Source of the DNA: Fimbriimonas sp.
Lineage (GTDB): Bacteria > Armatimonadota > Fimbriimonadia > Fimbriimonadales > Fimbriimonadaceae
Reading direction: 5' to 3'
DNA: 64,000 nt
Assembly (NCBI GenBank): GCA_029866005.1
Contig: JARXAE010000002.1
Coordinates: 1-64,000 of the forward strand
Shown in pieces: positions 10,631 to 19,704 of the stretch. The notes under the pieces were generated by a model. It made no database searches, was not told the DNA's origin, and saw nothing but the letters and a program-made list of their open reading frames with translations. Within the stretch, counting starts at the first letter, position 1, and the number at the start of each line of letters is the position of its first letter. The position numbers were made by a program, and so were the translations under genes.

Positions 10631-10693
10631 TAATCTCCCCCGCCAAAGTTCCGTTTTCAATTCTATTCAAGATACCAAGGAGCTCTGCCTCGG

Positions 10694-11722
10694 ATGATTG
10701 TCCTTTTCGGACTCTATGGATTTCTCGTGGCGGTTGCGGCGGGAAATCTGCTCTTCATGCGGCGCACCAAGATTTCCGCTCAGGTCTGTTTTGAAGCAAT
10801 GATTCCGGCGCGAAACGAGGCCGAGAGTCTGCCGATTATCATTCCACCTCTCATCGAAAGCGGGGTGCGGGTGACCGTTTTCGACGACGATAGCTCCGAC
10901 GAAACTGGTGACATTGCATTGAGGCTTGGAGCCGAAGTCATTCGACCAACTCAACCCCTTCCCGCCGGCTGGACGGGCAAGAACAATGCGTGCCACCAGC
11001 TTGCCCGGAGCGCTACCGCTGAATGGATCGTCTTCATGGACGCCGATACCCACCCACTTGCCGACTTTGCCGAGCGGCTCTCTGGTCACCTTCGGACAAC
11101 CGACGCCGAAGTTGTCACCGGTTTCCCGCGCATGCATCCTGGCGAAGGATTTGAACCGGCCTACCTCGGCTGGGTGCCCTGGATTCTCCTAGCGACCAAC
11201 CCTTTCGGACTTGTTACGGCGACGGGCAAGGGACACAATCGCTTCACCAACGGCCAGTTCGTCGCTTGGCGCAGATCGACTTTGGAAGAACTCCAGCCTT
11301 TTGAACAAGTCAAAGGCGAGATTCTCGAAGACGTTAAGATCGGTCGCCTGCTTGCCAAGCAAAACCGAAAAGTTGACGTTTTGCTTATCTCGGACATCCT
11401 CGAAGTCCAGATGTACAAGACCTTGCGAGAGGCTTTTCAGGGCATGTGCAAGAACTCTGCCGACATTGCTGGTCACCCAGCCGCCTCATTGTTCCTCGTG
11501 CTGTTACTATTGTTCATCGCCTGGGGCTGGGTGCTTGGTGGAGTCGGCTGCTACGCCCTCCTTGTCCTCAGTAAAGCACTGACGGATCGCATCACCAAGT
11601 TTGCCCCTTGGACAGCTCTGCTGATTCCCCTAACCATCACCGGTGCCGCAGTGACGATCATCGTTTCTCTCATTCAAAAGCGCAAAGGCACCCGAACCTG
11701 GAAAGGTCGAACCTACTCCTGA
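10694..11722 (+). CDS. cruG: CruG-like carotenoid glycosyltransferase (GT2 family)
   Basis: GT2 glycosyltransferase of 342 residues: an N-terminal helix, the IPARNEAESLP nucleotide-sugar entry motif, FDDDSSDET, the catalytic DADTHP motif (about residues 116-121), a QxxRW-like region and two or three C-terminal membrane helices. CruG glycosylates the hydroxyl of myxol- or hydroxy-type carotenoids. The call rests on its overall pattern and on divergence from cruF about 60 nt away. An AAGGAG Shine-Dalgarno precedes the ATG. Its last 10 bases overlap the 3' end of the convergent RND gene. Confidence 0.82.
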   Translation: MIVLFGLYGFLVAVAAGNLLFMRRTKISAQVCFEAMIPARNEAESLPIIIPPLIESGVRVTVFDDDSSDETGDIALRLGAEVIRPTQPLPAGWTGKNNACHQLARSATAEWIVFMDADTHPLADFAERLSGHLRTTDAEVVTGFPRMHPGEGFEPAYLGWVPWILLATNPFGLVTATGKGHNRFTNGQFVAWRRSTLEELQPFEQVKGEILEDVKIGRLLAKQNRKVDVLLISDILEVQMYKTLREAFQGMCKNSADIAGHPAASLFLVLLLLFIAWGWVLGGVGCYALLVLSKALTDRITKFAPWTALLIPLTITGAAVTIIVSLIQKRKGTRTWKGRTYS

Positions 11723-14700
11723 GCCTTCTTTGCCGCAAACCTAGCTTGCAGGTCATCAAACAACGAGTAAACGACTGGCACGATCAATAGCGTCAAAGCC
11801 GTTGAAGTAATCAGTCCACCGATGACGACCGTGGCAAGTGGAACATACATTTCCGAACCTGAGCCGATGCCAGTCGCCAGCGGAAGCATCCCAAACACCG
11901 CGCAGAGAGTGGTCATGAGGATCGGCCTCAATCGAGTCTGGCCAGCCTCCAAAAGTGCCTCTTTCCGTTCGAGCCCGCCCGCACGAAGCTGATTCGTATA
12001 ATCCACCAGCAAAATTCCGTTCTTGACGACAATGCCTACGAGCATCAAAAGTCCAATGAATCCGGTCAGACCAAAAGAGCGATCTGTGAAGAACAGGGCC
12101 AGGACCAAGCCGATTCCGCAAAGTGGAACCGAGACCAGCACAACCAGCGGATAGACAAAGGACTCAAACTGCGATGCCAGCAACATGTAGATCAGGGCAA
12201 CGGCGAGGAAGATCGAGACCCCTAATCCGGCATATTCTGCCTGTTGGGTTTGTTGCTGGAAGCCGATTTCCCAGCTTGTCGTCGGTGGGATGTCTACCTT
12301 CGCAAGCGCGGCTTCAACTTCGGCTTGGACTTCACCCGATGGGCGGTCCAAGACCGTGCCAGAAACCGTGACGATACGCTGCCCCCGCTGACGTGAGATC
12401 TGGTTTGGTGCAACACCGAACACTGGGGTGGCCACCTGGCCTAAAGTCACTCCGGCCCGATCACCGACCCGTGGCAAGACGACCAATTGTTTGATCTCCT
12501 CGGTGGTGTTGCGAAGAGCTTGCGGGACTTGGACAAAGATCGGATACTGGAAGCCATTCTCTTGATAGAAAGTCGCCTGACGACCATTCGTCGCGGCCGC
12601 AATCACGTCGGCAACCGCACTAAACGTAATCCCCAAGCTCTGAGCTTTGTCTCGATCAATCTGCCACTGAACCTCCGGCAACGCGTCCTGAACGTTCATA
12701 TCCACGTTTTGGAGGCCCGGAACGTCCGACATCGCCGCCATGATCGTCCTTGCGCTCTCTGTCAGTTCGTCAAGGTTCTGACCGTAAACATCAATCGAAA
12801 TTCCGCTGTTGTTACCCAAAATTCTCTGGACAACGTCAAGAACGCTCATCTGGATCCGAGCCCCGGGAATGCTTGCAAACTGCTTCTGAAGCCGCTTGAT
12901 CACGTCGGAGGTCTTCTCCTTTCGATCATCCTTGAGCTTAATCGTTGCTGACCCTTCTTGCGGAGCCCCGCCGCCCGCTCCGCGAAGTCCAACGTTAGCT
13001 CCGGCTCCGGCAATCACTGTCTCGACAACCTTGTCCTCACGCAGAGTTTTTTCGATCTTCCGCATCACTTCGTCGGTCTTCTCAACTTGAGTTCCGATCG
13101 GAAGCTTTAAACGAAGATCGATGTTTCCCGAGTCGGATGGAGGAAGAAGCTCGCGCGGCACCAACGGCCAAAGCAGCATCGCCAACACGGTTGAAACCAC
13201 TCCGATTCCAACGACTCGTAGCCGTCGAGAGAGCGCCCAATCAAGAGTTTCGCGGTACTTCCGATCTAACCGCTCAAGTCGAGCTCCTGACCAGTCGAAA
13301 AGCTTCACCAGCGGTGATAACTTCTTAGAAGGATCCCTCAGTTCGGGATGTGACTCTTCGAGTACCTCTTGAGCGGAAATCATTCGGGACGCCAGCATCG
13401 GTACGACCGTTGTTGCGTCCAGAAGAGAAATCCCGATTGAGAAGATCACGACCAGCGCAAACTGGGTGAACACCTGACCCGTCTGTCCGCTCAGCAAAAT
13501 TAGCGGAAGGAACACGATCATGACTGTGAATGTGGACGCCAGAACCGCCGTCAGAATCTCGTTCGTTCCCGTCTCCGCCGCCTCGCGGGCACTTGATCGG
13601 TTCCGCTCGATGTGCCGGTAGATATTCTCCAGAACAACAATCGCGTCATCGACGATCAAGCCCGAAGCTAGAGCTAATCCACTCAAAGAGATTGTGTTCA
13701 GCGTAAATCCGCAGAAGTACAACAGCGAAAAAGTCGAGATCATGCTGATCGGAATCGAGAGCGCAACAACGAATGTGCTCTTGAGATTCCTCAGAAAGAA
13801 GGTGATGATCAGGATCGCGAGTACCGCGCCGATGATTGCTGTTTCTTGCAGATCCAGGATCGATTTCTCAATGAAAGACGACTGGTCATAAGCCATCTGA
13901 AATTTCAGATCAGGGAACCGGGTCTCAATCTTCGCGATTGCCTCTCTCACCCCTTTGGCGACTTCGACCGTATTCGCACTGCTCTGGCGGGTGATGCCAA
14001 TGCTCATGGCAGGAGTGCCGTTCGCACGGATAAAATTCGTCACATCCTGGCTGGCATCGCGAACATTCGCGACCTCACTCAGGCGGACAAGTTGACCATT
14101 TGCGTTCGTCAAAGGGAGCTTTCGCAACTCTTCAACGGATCGGAAGTAGCCCACACTGCGAAGGTTGTACTGCGACTTTCCTTCCTTCACAATTCCCGCT
14201 GGTTGAGAAACGTTCTCCTGCTCAATCCGTTGGGCAACCTGACTGATCGTCAAACCGCGTGCATCCAGCTTCCCCGGATCAACATCAATCATGATTGCCC
14301 GGTCCTGGCCGCCGCCGATGGATACGGACGCCACTCCACCAGCTGATTCGATCAGCGGCGAAATCTCGTTGATCAGCCGTTTGCGAAGCGTGACGAGGTC
14401 AGACTTCTCCGAGGAAACTGAGAACAGAAGAATCGGGGTTGTCGAGGGGTCAAACTTAAAAATGTTCGCTGAGGCGATATTGGGGTCGCGCGGAAACGAA
14501 CGTTGAGCCCGCTGAACCTGCTGGAAAACGTCGACCGCTGCGTTGTCGATATCAACGCCATAGTCGAATTGACAACGGATACTTGTGAATCCCAGCCCAG
14601 AGTTTGAGCTGACCATCCTCAAGCCCTTGATGGTGTTGACCGCCTGCTCCACCGGACGGGCGATCTGGACCTCCATCACCTCGGGGCTGGTGTTGGGCCA

Positions 14701-14850
14701 ACTCACGTTGACGTTCACTGTGGGAATATCGACCTTCGGGAGAAGATCGATCGGGAGACGTAGAAAGAGGATGAAACCGAGCAGGACGAGCGCCGCGATG
14801 CGCATCGTCACCGCGACCGGACGGGTAACTGCTAACCGCCCAATGTTCAT
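11713..14850 (-). CDS. RND efflux transporter permease (AcrB/MexB-like, HAE1)
   Basis: Inner-membrane proton-drug antiporter of 1045 residues, the standard length. It has an N-terminal helix, the porter domain entry (PTVNVNVSWPN, SPEVMEVQIARPVEQAVN), the repeated membrane block with SGLALASGLIVDDAIVVLENIYRH (helix 4 with the proton-relay Asp pair) and its second copy GFIGLLMLVGIVVKNGILLVDY. The start overlaps the end of its adaptor gene by 4 nt, so the two form an operon. No TolC-like outer-membrane gene lies nearby. The substrate is unknown. Confidence 0.95.
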   Translation of the reverse strand: MNIGRLAVTRPVAVTMRIAALVLLGFILFLRLPIDLLPKVDIPTVNVNVSWPNTSPEVMEVQIARPVEQAVNTIKGLRMVSSNSGLGFTSIRCQFDYGVDIDNAAVDVFQQVQRAQRSFPRDPNIASANIFKFDPSTTPILLFSVSSEKSDLVTLRKRLINEISPLIESAGGVASVSIGGGQDRAIMIDVDPGKLDARGLTISQVAQRIEQENVSQPAGIVKEGKSQYNLRSVGYFRSVEELRKLPLTNANGQLVRLSEVANVRDASQDVTNFIRANGTPAMSIGITRQSSANTVEVAKGVREAIAKIETRFPDLKFQMAYDQSSFIEKSILDLQETAIIGAVLAILIITFFLRNLKSTFVVALSIPISMISTFSLLYFCGFTLNTISLSGLALASGLIVDDAIVVLENIYRHIERNRSSAREAAETGTNEILTAVLASTFTVMIVFLPLILLSGQTGQVFTQFALVVIFSIGISLLDATTVVPMLASRMISAQEVLEESHPELRDPSKKLSPLVKLFDWSGARLERLDRKYRETLDWALSRRLRVVGIGVVSTVLAMLLWPLVPRELLPPSDSGNIDLRLKLPIGTQVEKTDEVMRKIEKTLREDKVVETVIAGAGANVGLRGAGGGAPQEGSATIKLKDDRKEKTSDVIKRLQKQFASIPGARIQMSVLDVVQRILGNNSGISIDVYGQNLDELTESARTIMAAMSDVPGLQNVDMNVQDALPEVQWQIDRDKAQSLGITFSAVADVIAAATNGRQATFYQENGFQYPIFVQVPQALRNTTEEIKQLVVLPRVGDRAGVTLGQVATPVFGVAPNQISRQRGQRIVTVSGTVLDRPSGEVQAEVEAALAKVDIPPTTSWEIGFQQQTQQAEYAGLGVSIFLAVALIYMLLASQFESFVYPLVVLVSVPLCGIGLVLALFFTDRSFGLTGFIGLLMLVGIVVKNGILLVDYTNQLRAGGLERKEALLEAGQTRLRPILMTTLCAVFGMLPLATGIGSGSEMYVPLATVVIGGLITSTALTLLIVPVVYSLFDDLQARFAAKKAQE

Positions 14851-16457
14851 TTCTTTTCGCCCTTTCTGCCTTCGCCTTTTTCGCCTTTTAAGACCGGCTT
14901 CTTCGCTCCGGGAACCTTGACCTCCTGTCCATCCTTCAGCCGGCTATAGGTCAATGTAACGACCTTCTCGCCCGCAGTGACTCCTTCAAGGATCTGAACC
15001 CGCCGACCGTCAGTTTCGCCAACCTTCACTGGTCTCAGGGCCACCTTGTTGTCCGCACCGAGCACCGCAACAACACCCTCGATAACGGCCTCCTTTGGAA
15101 CGACGCAATCAGCCGCAACTCGCTTGAAAACAAATGTTGCTTCGCCAAACGCTCCTGGTTTCAACTGCTTTCCGCCGTTTTCGACCCGAATTAGAACGTT
15201 GATGCGACGATTCGTCGCATCGGCCACACCCGCTATGGACGCGACTTTGCCGGAAAATTTTTCACCACTCGCAAGATTCAGTGCCACCGGAAACCCGACC
15301 GCGATCTTTCCGGACTGCTCAACCGGGAGCGACGCTCGGAAGAAGAGCCAACCGTCTGATTGAATGATCAAGACCGCCGTTCCCGGTGATGCGAGCGCAC
15401 CCGGATCGGCTGATCGAGCTGAGACAACCCCATCTACCGGAGAGCGGAGCGAAGTCTCTCCGATGGCGACTGTTGCTGACGAGACCTGAGCTTCCGCCGC
15501 CGCAACCGAAGCGGCCAATGCCCGAATGTTCTCATCAAACGCAGGGGACTGGGCTCTGTTCCCCTTCGCCACGCGAACTGACCCATTCGCCTGCTTAAGC
15601 CTCGCCTGAGCGTTCGCAATCGCGGTCTGCCCGGTACGACGAACTTGCCCCAAAGATGCTCTCGCTGAACCTAAGTCAGCCTCAGCCGACTTCACCTGCT
15701 GACGAGCAGACTCCGCTCCCGAGACAACAACCTCAAGTTGCCGCTTCTGCACTTCTAGGGCTGTCGTGGCGTTATTCAGCACCTGTTCTGAGATAAAGCC
15801 TTTATCAAACAATGACTGCTGACGGTCAACGATGCTCTTTTGGTTGGCGAGAGACGCCTGCTCGCGCGCAACCGTTGCCTCGGCTGATTTCAGAGCGGCC
15901 CTCGCGGTCCCGACCCCCGACTCTGCTACCTTCACGGCAGCCTCCGCAACTTCTACTTGGCTCTTCAGATTCTGATTCGCCAAATCAAAATCATTCTTTG
16001 CCGCCACAAGGATTGCGTTTTGCTGATCGAGATTCCCGGCAACTCCGGAGTCTGTCGCGCCCTTCTGAATCTTCGCCTGCGCCAGCCGAGACTTCGCCTC
16101 GGCGAGCCCGGCCTTGGCGGTAGCCAAACTCGCGAGAGCTGTCCCCTCGTCCAGCTTCACCAGCACTTGACCGGCCGTGACGCGATCGCCTTCACGCACC
16201 GAAATTGAGGCTATCTGCCCGGAAGTGCGAGGAGCAAGCTCCACTCGATTGGGAGATTCCAGAGCCCCGGAAGCGGTGAGTTTGAGAACAATTTCGCCGG
16301 CCGTTGCCTCAGCGACCTCAACGGTGGGTGTTCGTGCACCTTTCGGAGGGCCTCCCTTCGTTTCGGCTTCGGCGGCACCTTTTGCTTTGTACTTCCAGCC
16401 GATCGCCCCGCCTAGCAGAACAACCAACCCCCAACCCAAGACAGTACCGCGTTTCAT
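14847..16457 (-). CDS. RND periplasmic adaptor (membrane fusion protein, HlyD/AcrA-like)
   Basis: Adaptor that links the RND pump to an outer-membrane channel. It has an N-terminal signal anchor (GWGLVVLLGGAIGWKY), a first lipoyl half (PRTSGQIASISVREGDRVTAGQVLVKLDE), then a very long Ala/Gln-rich alpha-helical hairpin (about residues 110-330), and the second lipoyl half (ETSLRSPVDGVVSARSADPGALASPG). At 536 residues it is well above the usual 350-420; the excess lies mostly in the coiled-coil hairpin and a Lys/Gly-rich C-terminal tail. A long hairpin may reflect a deep periplasm or an unusual outer-membrane partner. The ATG is preceded by GGGGTGAG. Confidence 0.93.
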   Translation of the reverse strand: MKRGTVLGWGLVVLLGGAIGWKYKAKGAAEAETKGGPPKGARTPTVEVAEATAGEIVLKLTASGALESPNRVELAPRTSGQIASISVREGDRVTAGQVLVKLDEGTALASLATAKAGLAEAKSRLAQAKIQKGATDSGVAGNLDQQNAILVAAKNDFDLANQNLKSQVEVAEAAVKVAESGVGTARAALKSAEATVAREQASLANQKSIVDRQQSLFDKGFISEQVLNNATTALEVQKRQLEVVVSGAESARQQVKSAEADLGSARASLGQVRRTGQTAIANAQARLKQANGSVRVAKGNRAQSPAFDENIRALAASVAAAEAQVSSATVAIGETSLRSPVDGVVSARSADPGALASPGTAVLIIQSDGWLFFRASLPVEQSGKIAVGFPVALNLASGEKFSGKVASIAGVADATNRRINVLIRVENGGKQLKPGAFGEATFVFKRVAADCVVPKEAVIEGVVAVLGADNKVALRPVKVGETDGRRVQILEGVTAGEKVVTLTYSRLKDGQEVKVPGAKKPVLKGEKGEGRKGEKK

Positions 16458-16533
16458 AATCTCACCCCAGCATATTCAAACACAATCGAACAATTTGAGT
16501 TCAGCAAGAACTTTCCCAAAACTTAACCCAGAG

Positions 16534-17325
16534 CTACTGCGATCGCTTCCGCATGAACTCGAGAAGAATCGGAAAGCCCGGCGCAGTCATCCCGCCGTGG
16601 TCGTATCCCTGAAACTCCAACAGCTCGACCGAGGTGTGCCCCACCTCCTTCAGCATCCGCCAGAAGTAAGCAGATTCCTCAAATCGCCCGTAAAGCTCTC
16701 GATTTCGATCTGCTGAGAGGAGGAGAATCGGCGGAGCATCCTTCCGCACATGAAACTGAGGAGCTAGCTCGTCTACCACTGGCTGACGCTCCGAAATCCC
16801 GCGCTCTTGCCGGATCGTGTAGTGGGTGATTGACTGCCCACTGAATGGAATCAGCCCCGCAAAGGAATCTGGATCAATGCCGTACGGCTTCAACCACTTC
16901 TTATCCAGAGTCACCATACTCGCCAGGTATCCACCCGCCGAGTGACCGCTGAGAAAGATCTTGCGCTTAGAGCCACCAAACTTCTCAATGTTCTCAACCG
17001 TCCATGCCACCGCCGCCGCAGCGTCCTCAATATATGCCGGAGCTTTCGCCCTCGGACTCAGTCGATAGCCAGCGGCAACTATCGCAATCCCTTGATTTCT
17101 CAAAGCCTCTGGCACCCATTTCGACCCTCCAGTCAGTCCACCTCCGTGAAACCAAATCACCGTCGCAAACTCCTTCACACCTTTCGGAACATACAGATCG
17201 AGCTTGCATTTCTCGTTAACGTAAGGATCCTCCGACTTGGAAACAAAAGGCAGATCTCTGGTCAGTTCGCCAGAATTTTGTGGCTGTTGACCGAAAATCG
17301 CAATAGAAAGAAGGGCCGTGATCAT
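16534..17325 (-). CDS. Secreted alpha/beta hydrolase (BD-FAE/carboxylesterase type)
   Basis: Alpha/beta hydrolase of 263 residues with the oxyanion HGGG motif (WFHGGGLTGG), the nucleophile elbow GHSAGG and a late catalytic His in GYDHGGM. The ATG at 17325 is preferred over the GTG at 17352: it begins a short signal peptide (MITALLSIAIFG) and has TAAACT exactly 8 nt upstream. It lies on its own between the efflux operon and the GT4 gene. An esterase acting on acylated sugars or xenobiotics is plausible; the substrate cannot be read from sequence. Confidence 0.85.
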   Translation of the reverse strand: MITALLSIAIFGQQPQNSGELTRDLPFVSKSEDPYVNEKCKLDLYVPKGVKEFATVIWFHGGGLTGGSKWVPEALRNQGIAIVAAGYRLSPRAKAPAYIEDAAAAVAWTVENIEKFGGSKRKIFLSGHSAGGYLASMVTLDKKWLKPYGIDPDSFAGLIPFSGQSITHYTIRQERGISERQPVVDELAPQFHVRKDAPPILLLSADRNRELYGRFEESAYFWRMLKEVGHTSVELLEFQGYDHGGMTAPGFPILLEFMRKRSQ

Positions 17326-17333
17326 GCCTTTGG

Positions 17334-17339
17334 AGTTTA
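17334..17339 (-). promoter_or_regulatory. -10 hexamer TAAACT for leaderless hydrolase mRNA
   Basis: TAAACT ends 8 nt before the preferred ATG of the hydrolase, which would put transcription start at or next to the start codon. This is one of ten such cases in the window. Confidence 0.5.
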
Positions 17340-17457
17340 GCCTTTTGACCACGAAGTCTCAGTTAAAGCGCAAGTCATGTTTTTGTGGACACACAGAGTA
17401 CAGCCACATATATGCAAATAGGAGCGACAACTCCTGTTATGGGGAGTAGCCAGGTTT

Positions 17458-19704
17458 ATGCCAAGTCTCAAAAGCCGAACTGAAGTCCACACCGTCGCGA
17501 TCCTTGGCACCTACCCCCCTCGGCGATGCGGAATCGCCACCTTCACCGCCGACTTGGCAGGATCGTTCCAAACGGCGGACCCGTTCGTTCAGGTTGACCC
17601 AATCGCAATGAGCGACCAAGCCTATTCGTACCCCGCTGAGGTGTCGGAACTGAGAGTTGACGACCGAGCGAGCTACACCCAAACCGCCGCAAGGCTCAAC
17701 GCCAAGCGATATGACGTGCTCTCCATTCAGCACGAGTACGGCATCTTCGGCGGAGACGCTGGAAGATACTTGTTGGATTTGATCCGCGCAGTCAAAATGC
17801 CAGTCGTCACCACGCTCCACACCGTCCTGAGAAACCCCACTCCCGACCAGCGGGCTGTCATGGACGAACTTCTCCAACTCTCGACGAGGGTCGTGGTTAT
17901 GAGCAGGACCGCAATCGACCTGCTCAGCCGGGTTCATTCTGTCGACGCGACCAAGATTGACTTTATTCCCCACGGCATCCCCGAAATCCCCGCGACTGCC
18001 GGTATCGAAACAAGGCAAAAGATCGGTGGAAAGGGACCCATCCTGCTGACCTTTGGTCTTCTTTCGCCAGATAAGGGCATTGAGCAGGTTATCAACGCTC
18101 TGCCCGCCATTCTCGCTCAGCATCCGGAAGCAAAGTATCTCGTTGTCGGGGCAACTCATCCTCATGTCAAGTCGTTTAGCGGAGAGACATACCGAGAGAG
18201 CCTGGCTCAACTCGCGAGAGATCTCGATGTCGAACGAAGTGTCGAGTTCGTGGATGAGTTCGTTAGTATCGACCGGCTAGTCGAGTACCTCTCCGCGACC
18301 GACTACTACATCACGCCGTATCTGAACCCTGCCCAAATCACCTCCGGAACTCTCGCCTATTCGATGGGGGCCGGAAAGGTTGTTATCTCGACCCCTTACG
18401 AGTACGCCAAAGAGGTTCTGGCCAACGGTCGCGGCATCCTCGTCCCATTCTCCGATTCCGTCGCTATCTCCGACGCTATCCTCAACAGCTGCGCCACCTC
18501 GAATGCCCGGCAAGAAATGGGTGAACGCGCCTCTAAATATGGCTCTCTCATGTATTGGAAGCGAGTTGGTCAGTTGTACTTAGACAGCTTTAATCGGGCA
18601 ATCGACGAGTCAAGAATTGTTCCGCTTGCTGCTAAATCCGTCGTCTGTGACACACTTCCACAGATAAATTTCGGACACCTCGAAGCTCTCACCGACGACA
18701 CAGGCATCCTGCAGCATGCCACTTTCGATATCCCAAATCGACACGAAGGCTATTGTGTCGATGACAACGCCAGAGCTCTGTTGCTCACGCTTGACTATCC
18801 TCAAAACCCTCGAATGGTGCAGCTCCAAGCCAGATACCTCGCCTTCGTCGCCCATGCCCTTAACCCAATCAACCAACGATTTCGCAATTTCAAGACCTAC
18901 GAGCGCACCTGGCTAGAGTCAGAAGGGTCGGAAGATTCTCAGGGACGCGCACTTTGGGCGGTTGGAGCAACCGCCGCGCGGAGTACCGTTCCCGGGCACA
19001 CTAAGCTGGCCTCCAAACTCTTCGAATCAGCCGCTCCCAACTTACTCACCGCCGAGAGTCCTCGCACCTGGGCATACTCCATGCTCGGCGCCGCCGCCTA
19101 CGTTGAACGATTCCCGGACTCGCTCCTCGCTCTCGCGATCCTCGAAAACGGCGCGGAGAGATTCAAAAACTGGTTCCTCAATGTAAGCACTCCAGAATGG
19201 AAGTGGTTTGAACCCAGACTGGCGTACGCGAATGCCCGAATTCCTCAAGCTCTGATTCTTGCGGGATCCATTCTAGAGCGTCCAGCGCTGATCGGCACCG
19301 GAGTGAGTTGCCTCGCATGGCTGGTGGAAAAGCAACAAACGCACACCGGCGACTTCAGCCCTGTCGGAGCAGCTGGTGCATCACCCACCGACTTCGGCAC
19401 AATACAGTTTGACCAACAGCCAATTGAAGCGAGTAGCACCCTCTCTGCCTGCCTGACCGCCTACAAAGTCACTCACCAACACCGATTCCTTGATTCTGCA
19501 AATCGATGCCTAGCTTGGTTTAGCGGGGGAAACATCCTTGGAGTGCCGCTTGCAAACCATTACTCCGGCGGCTGTGCCGATGGTCTTGAGCCGATGGGAG
19601 TGAATCAGAACCAAGGAGCCGAATCAACTCTCGCCTATCTTGCCGCCCTTACCGATATGAAGTCAGTCACCACACCAGCTTTGGGAGTCTATGAAGCCAA
19701 GTGA
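17458..19704 (+). CDS. GT4 glycosyltransferase with C-terminal alpha/alpha-toroid-like domain
   Basis: Two-part protein of 748 residues. Residues 1 to about 390 form a GT-B retaining glycosyltransferase: GTYPPRRCGIATFT entry, IQHEYGIFGG, then FGLLSPDKGIEQVI and the YITPYLNPAQITSGTLAYSMGAGK sugar-nucleotide site. The remainder (from about 400) is all-helical in appearance with DDNARALLLTLD and many Trp/Ala-rich repeats, like the helical domain found behind such transferases in mannan-related gene pairs. It overlaps the GH130 gene by 14 nt, so the two act together. The sugar donor, probably a nucleotide-mannose, is inferred from GH130. Confidence 0.88.
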   Translation: MPSLKSRTEVHTVAILGTYPPRRCGIATFTADLAGSFQTADPFVQVDPIAMSDQAYSYPAEVSELRVDDRASYTQTAARLNAKRYDVLSIQHEYGIFGGDAGRYLLDLIRAVKMPVVTTLHTVLRNPTPDQRAVMDELLQLSTRVVVMSRTAIDLLSRVHSVDATKIDFIPHGIPEIPATAGIETRQKIGGKGPILLTFGLLSPDKGIEQVINALPAILAQHPEAKYLVVGATHPHVKSFSGETYRESLAQLARDLDVERSVEFVDEFVSIDRLVEYLSATDYYITPYLNPAQITSGTLAYSMGAGKVVISTPYEYAKEVLANGRGILVPFSDSVAISDAILNSCATSNARQEMGERASKYGSLMYWKRVGQLYLDSFNRAIDESRIVPLAAKSVVCDTLPQINFGHLEALTDDTGILQHATFDIPNRHEGYCVDDNARALLLTLDYPQNPRMVQLQARYLAFVAHALNPINQRFRNFKTYERTWLESEGSEDSQGRALWAVGATAARSTVPGHTKLASKLFESAAPNLLTAESPRTWAYSMLGAAAYVERFPDSLLALAILENGAERFKNWFLNVSTPEWKWFEPRLAYANARIPQALILAGSILERPALIGTGVSCLAWLVEKQQTHTGDFSPVGAAGASPTDFGTIQFDQQPIEASSTLSACLTAYKVTHQHRFLDSANRCLAWFSGGNILGVPLANHYSGGCADGLEPMGVNQNQGAESTLAYLAALTDMKSVTTPALGVYEAK

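Noticed and set aside
17437-18210. Minus-strand ORF (257 aa)
   Set aside because: Antisense to the GT4 domain, which shows clear motifs.
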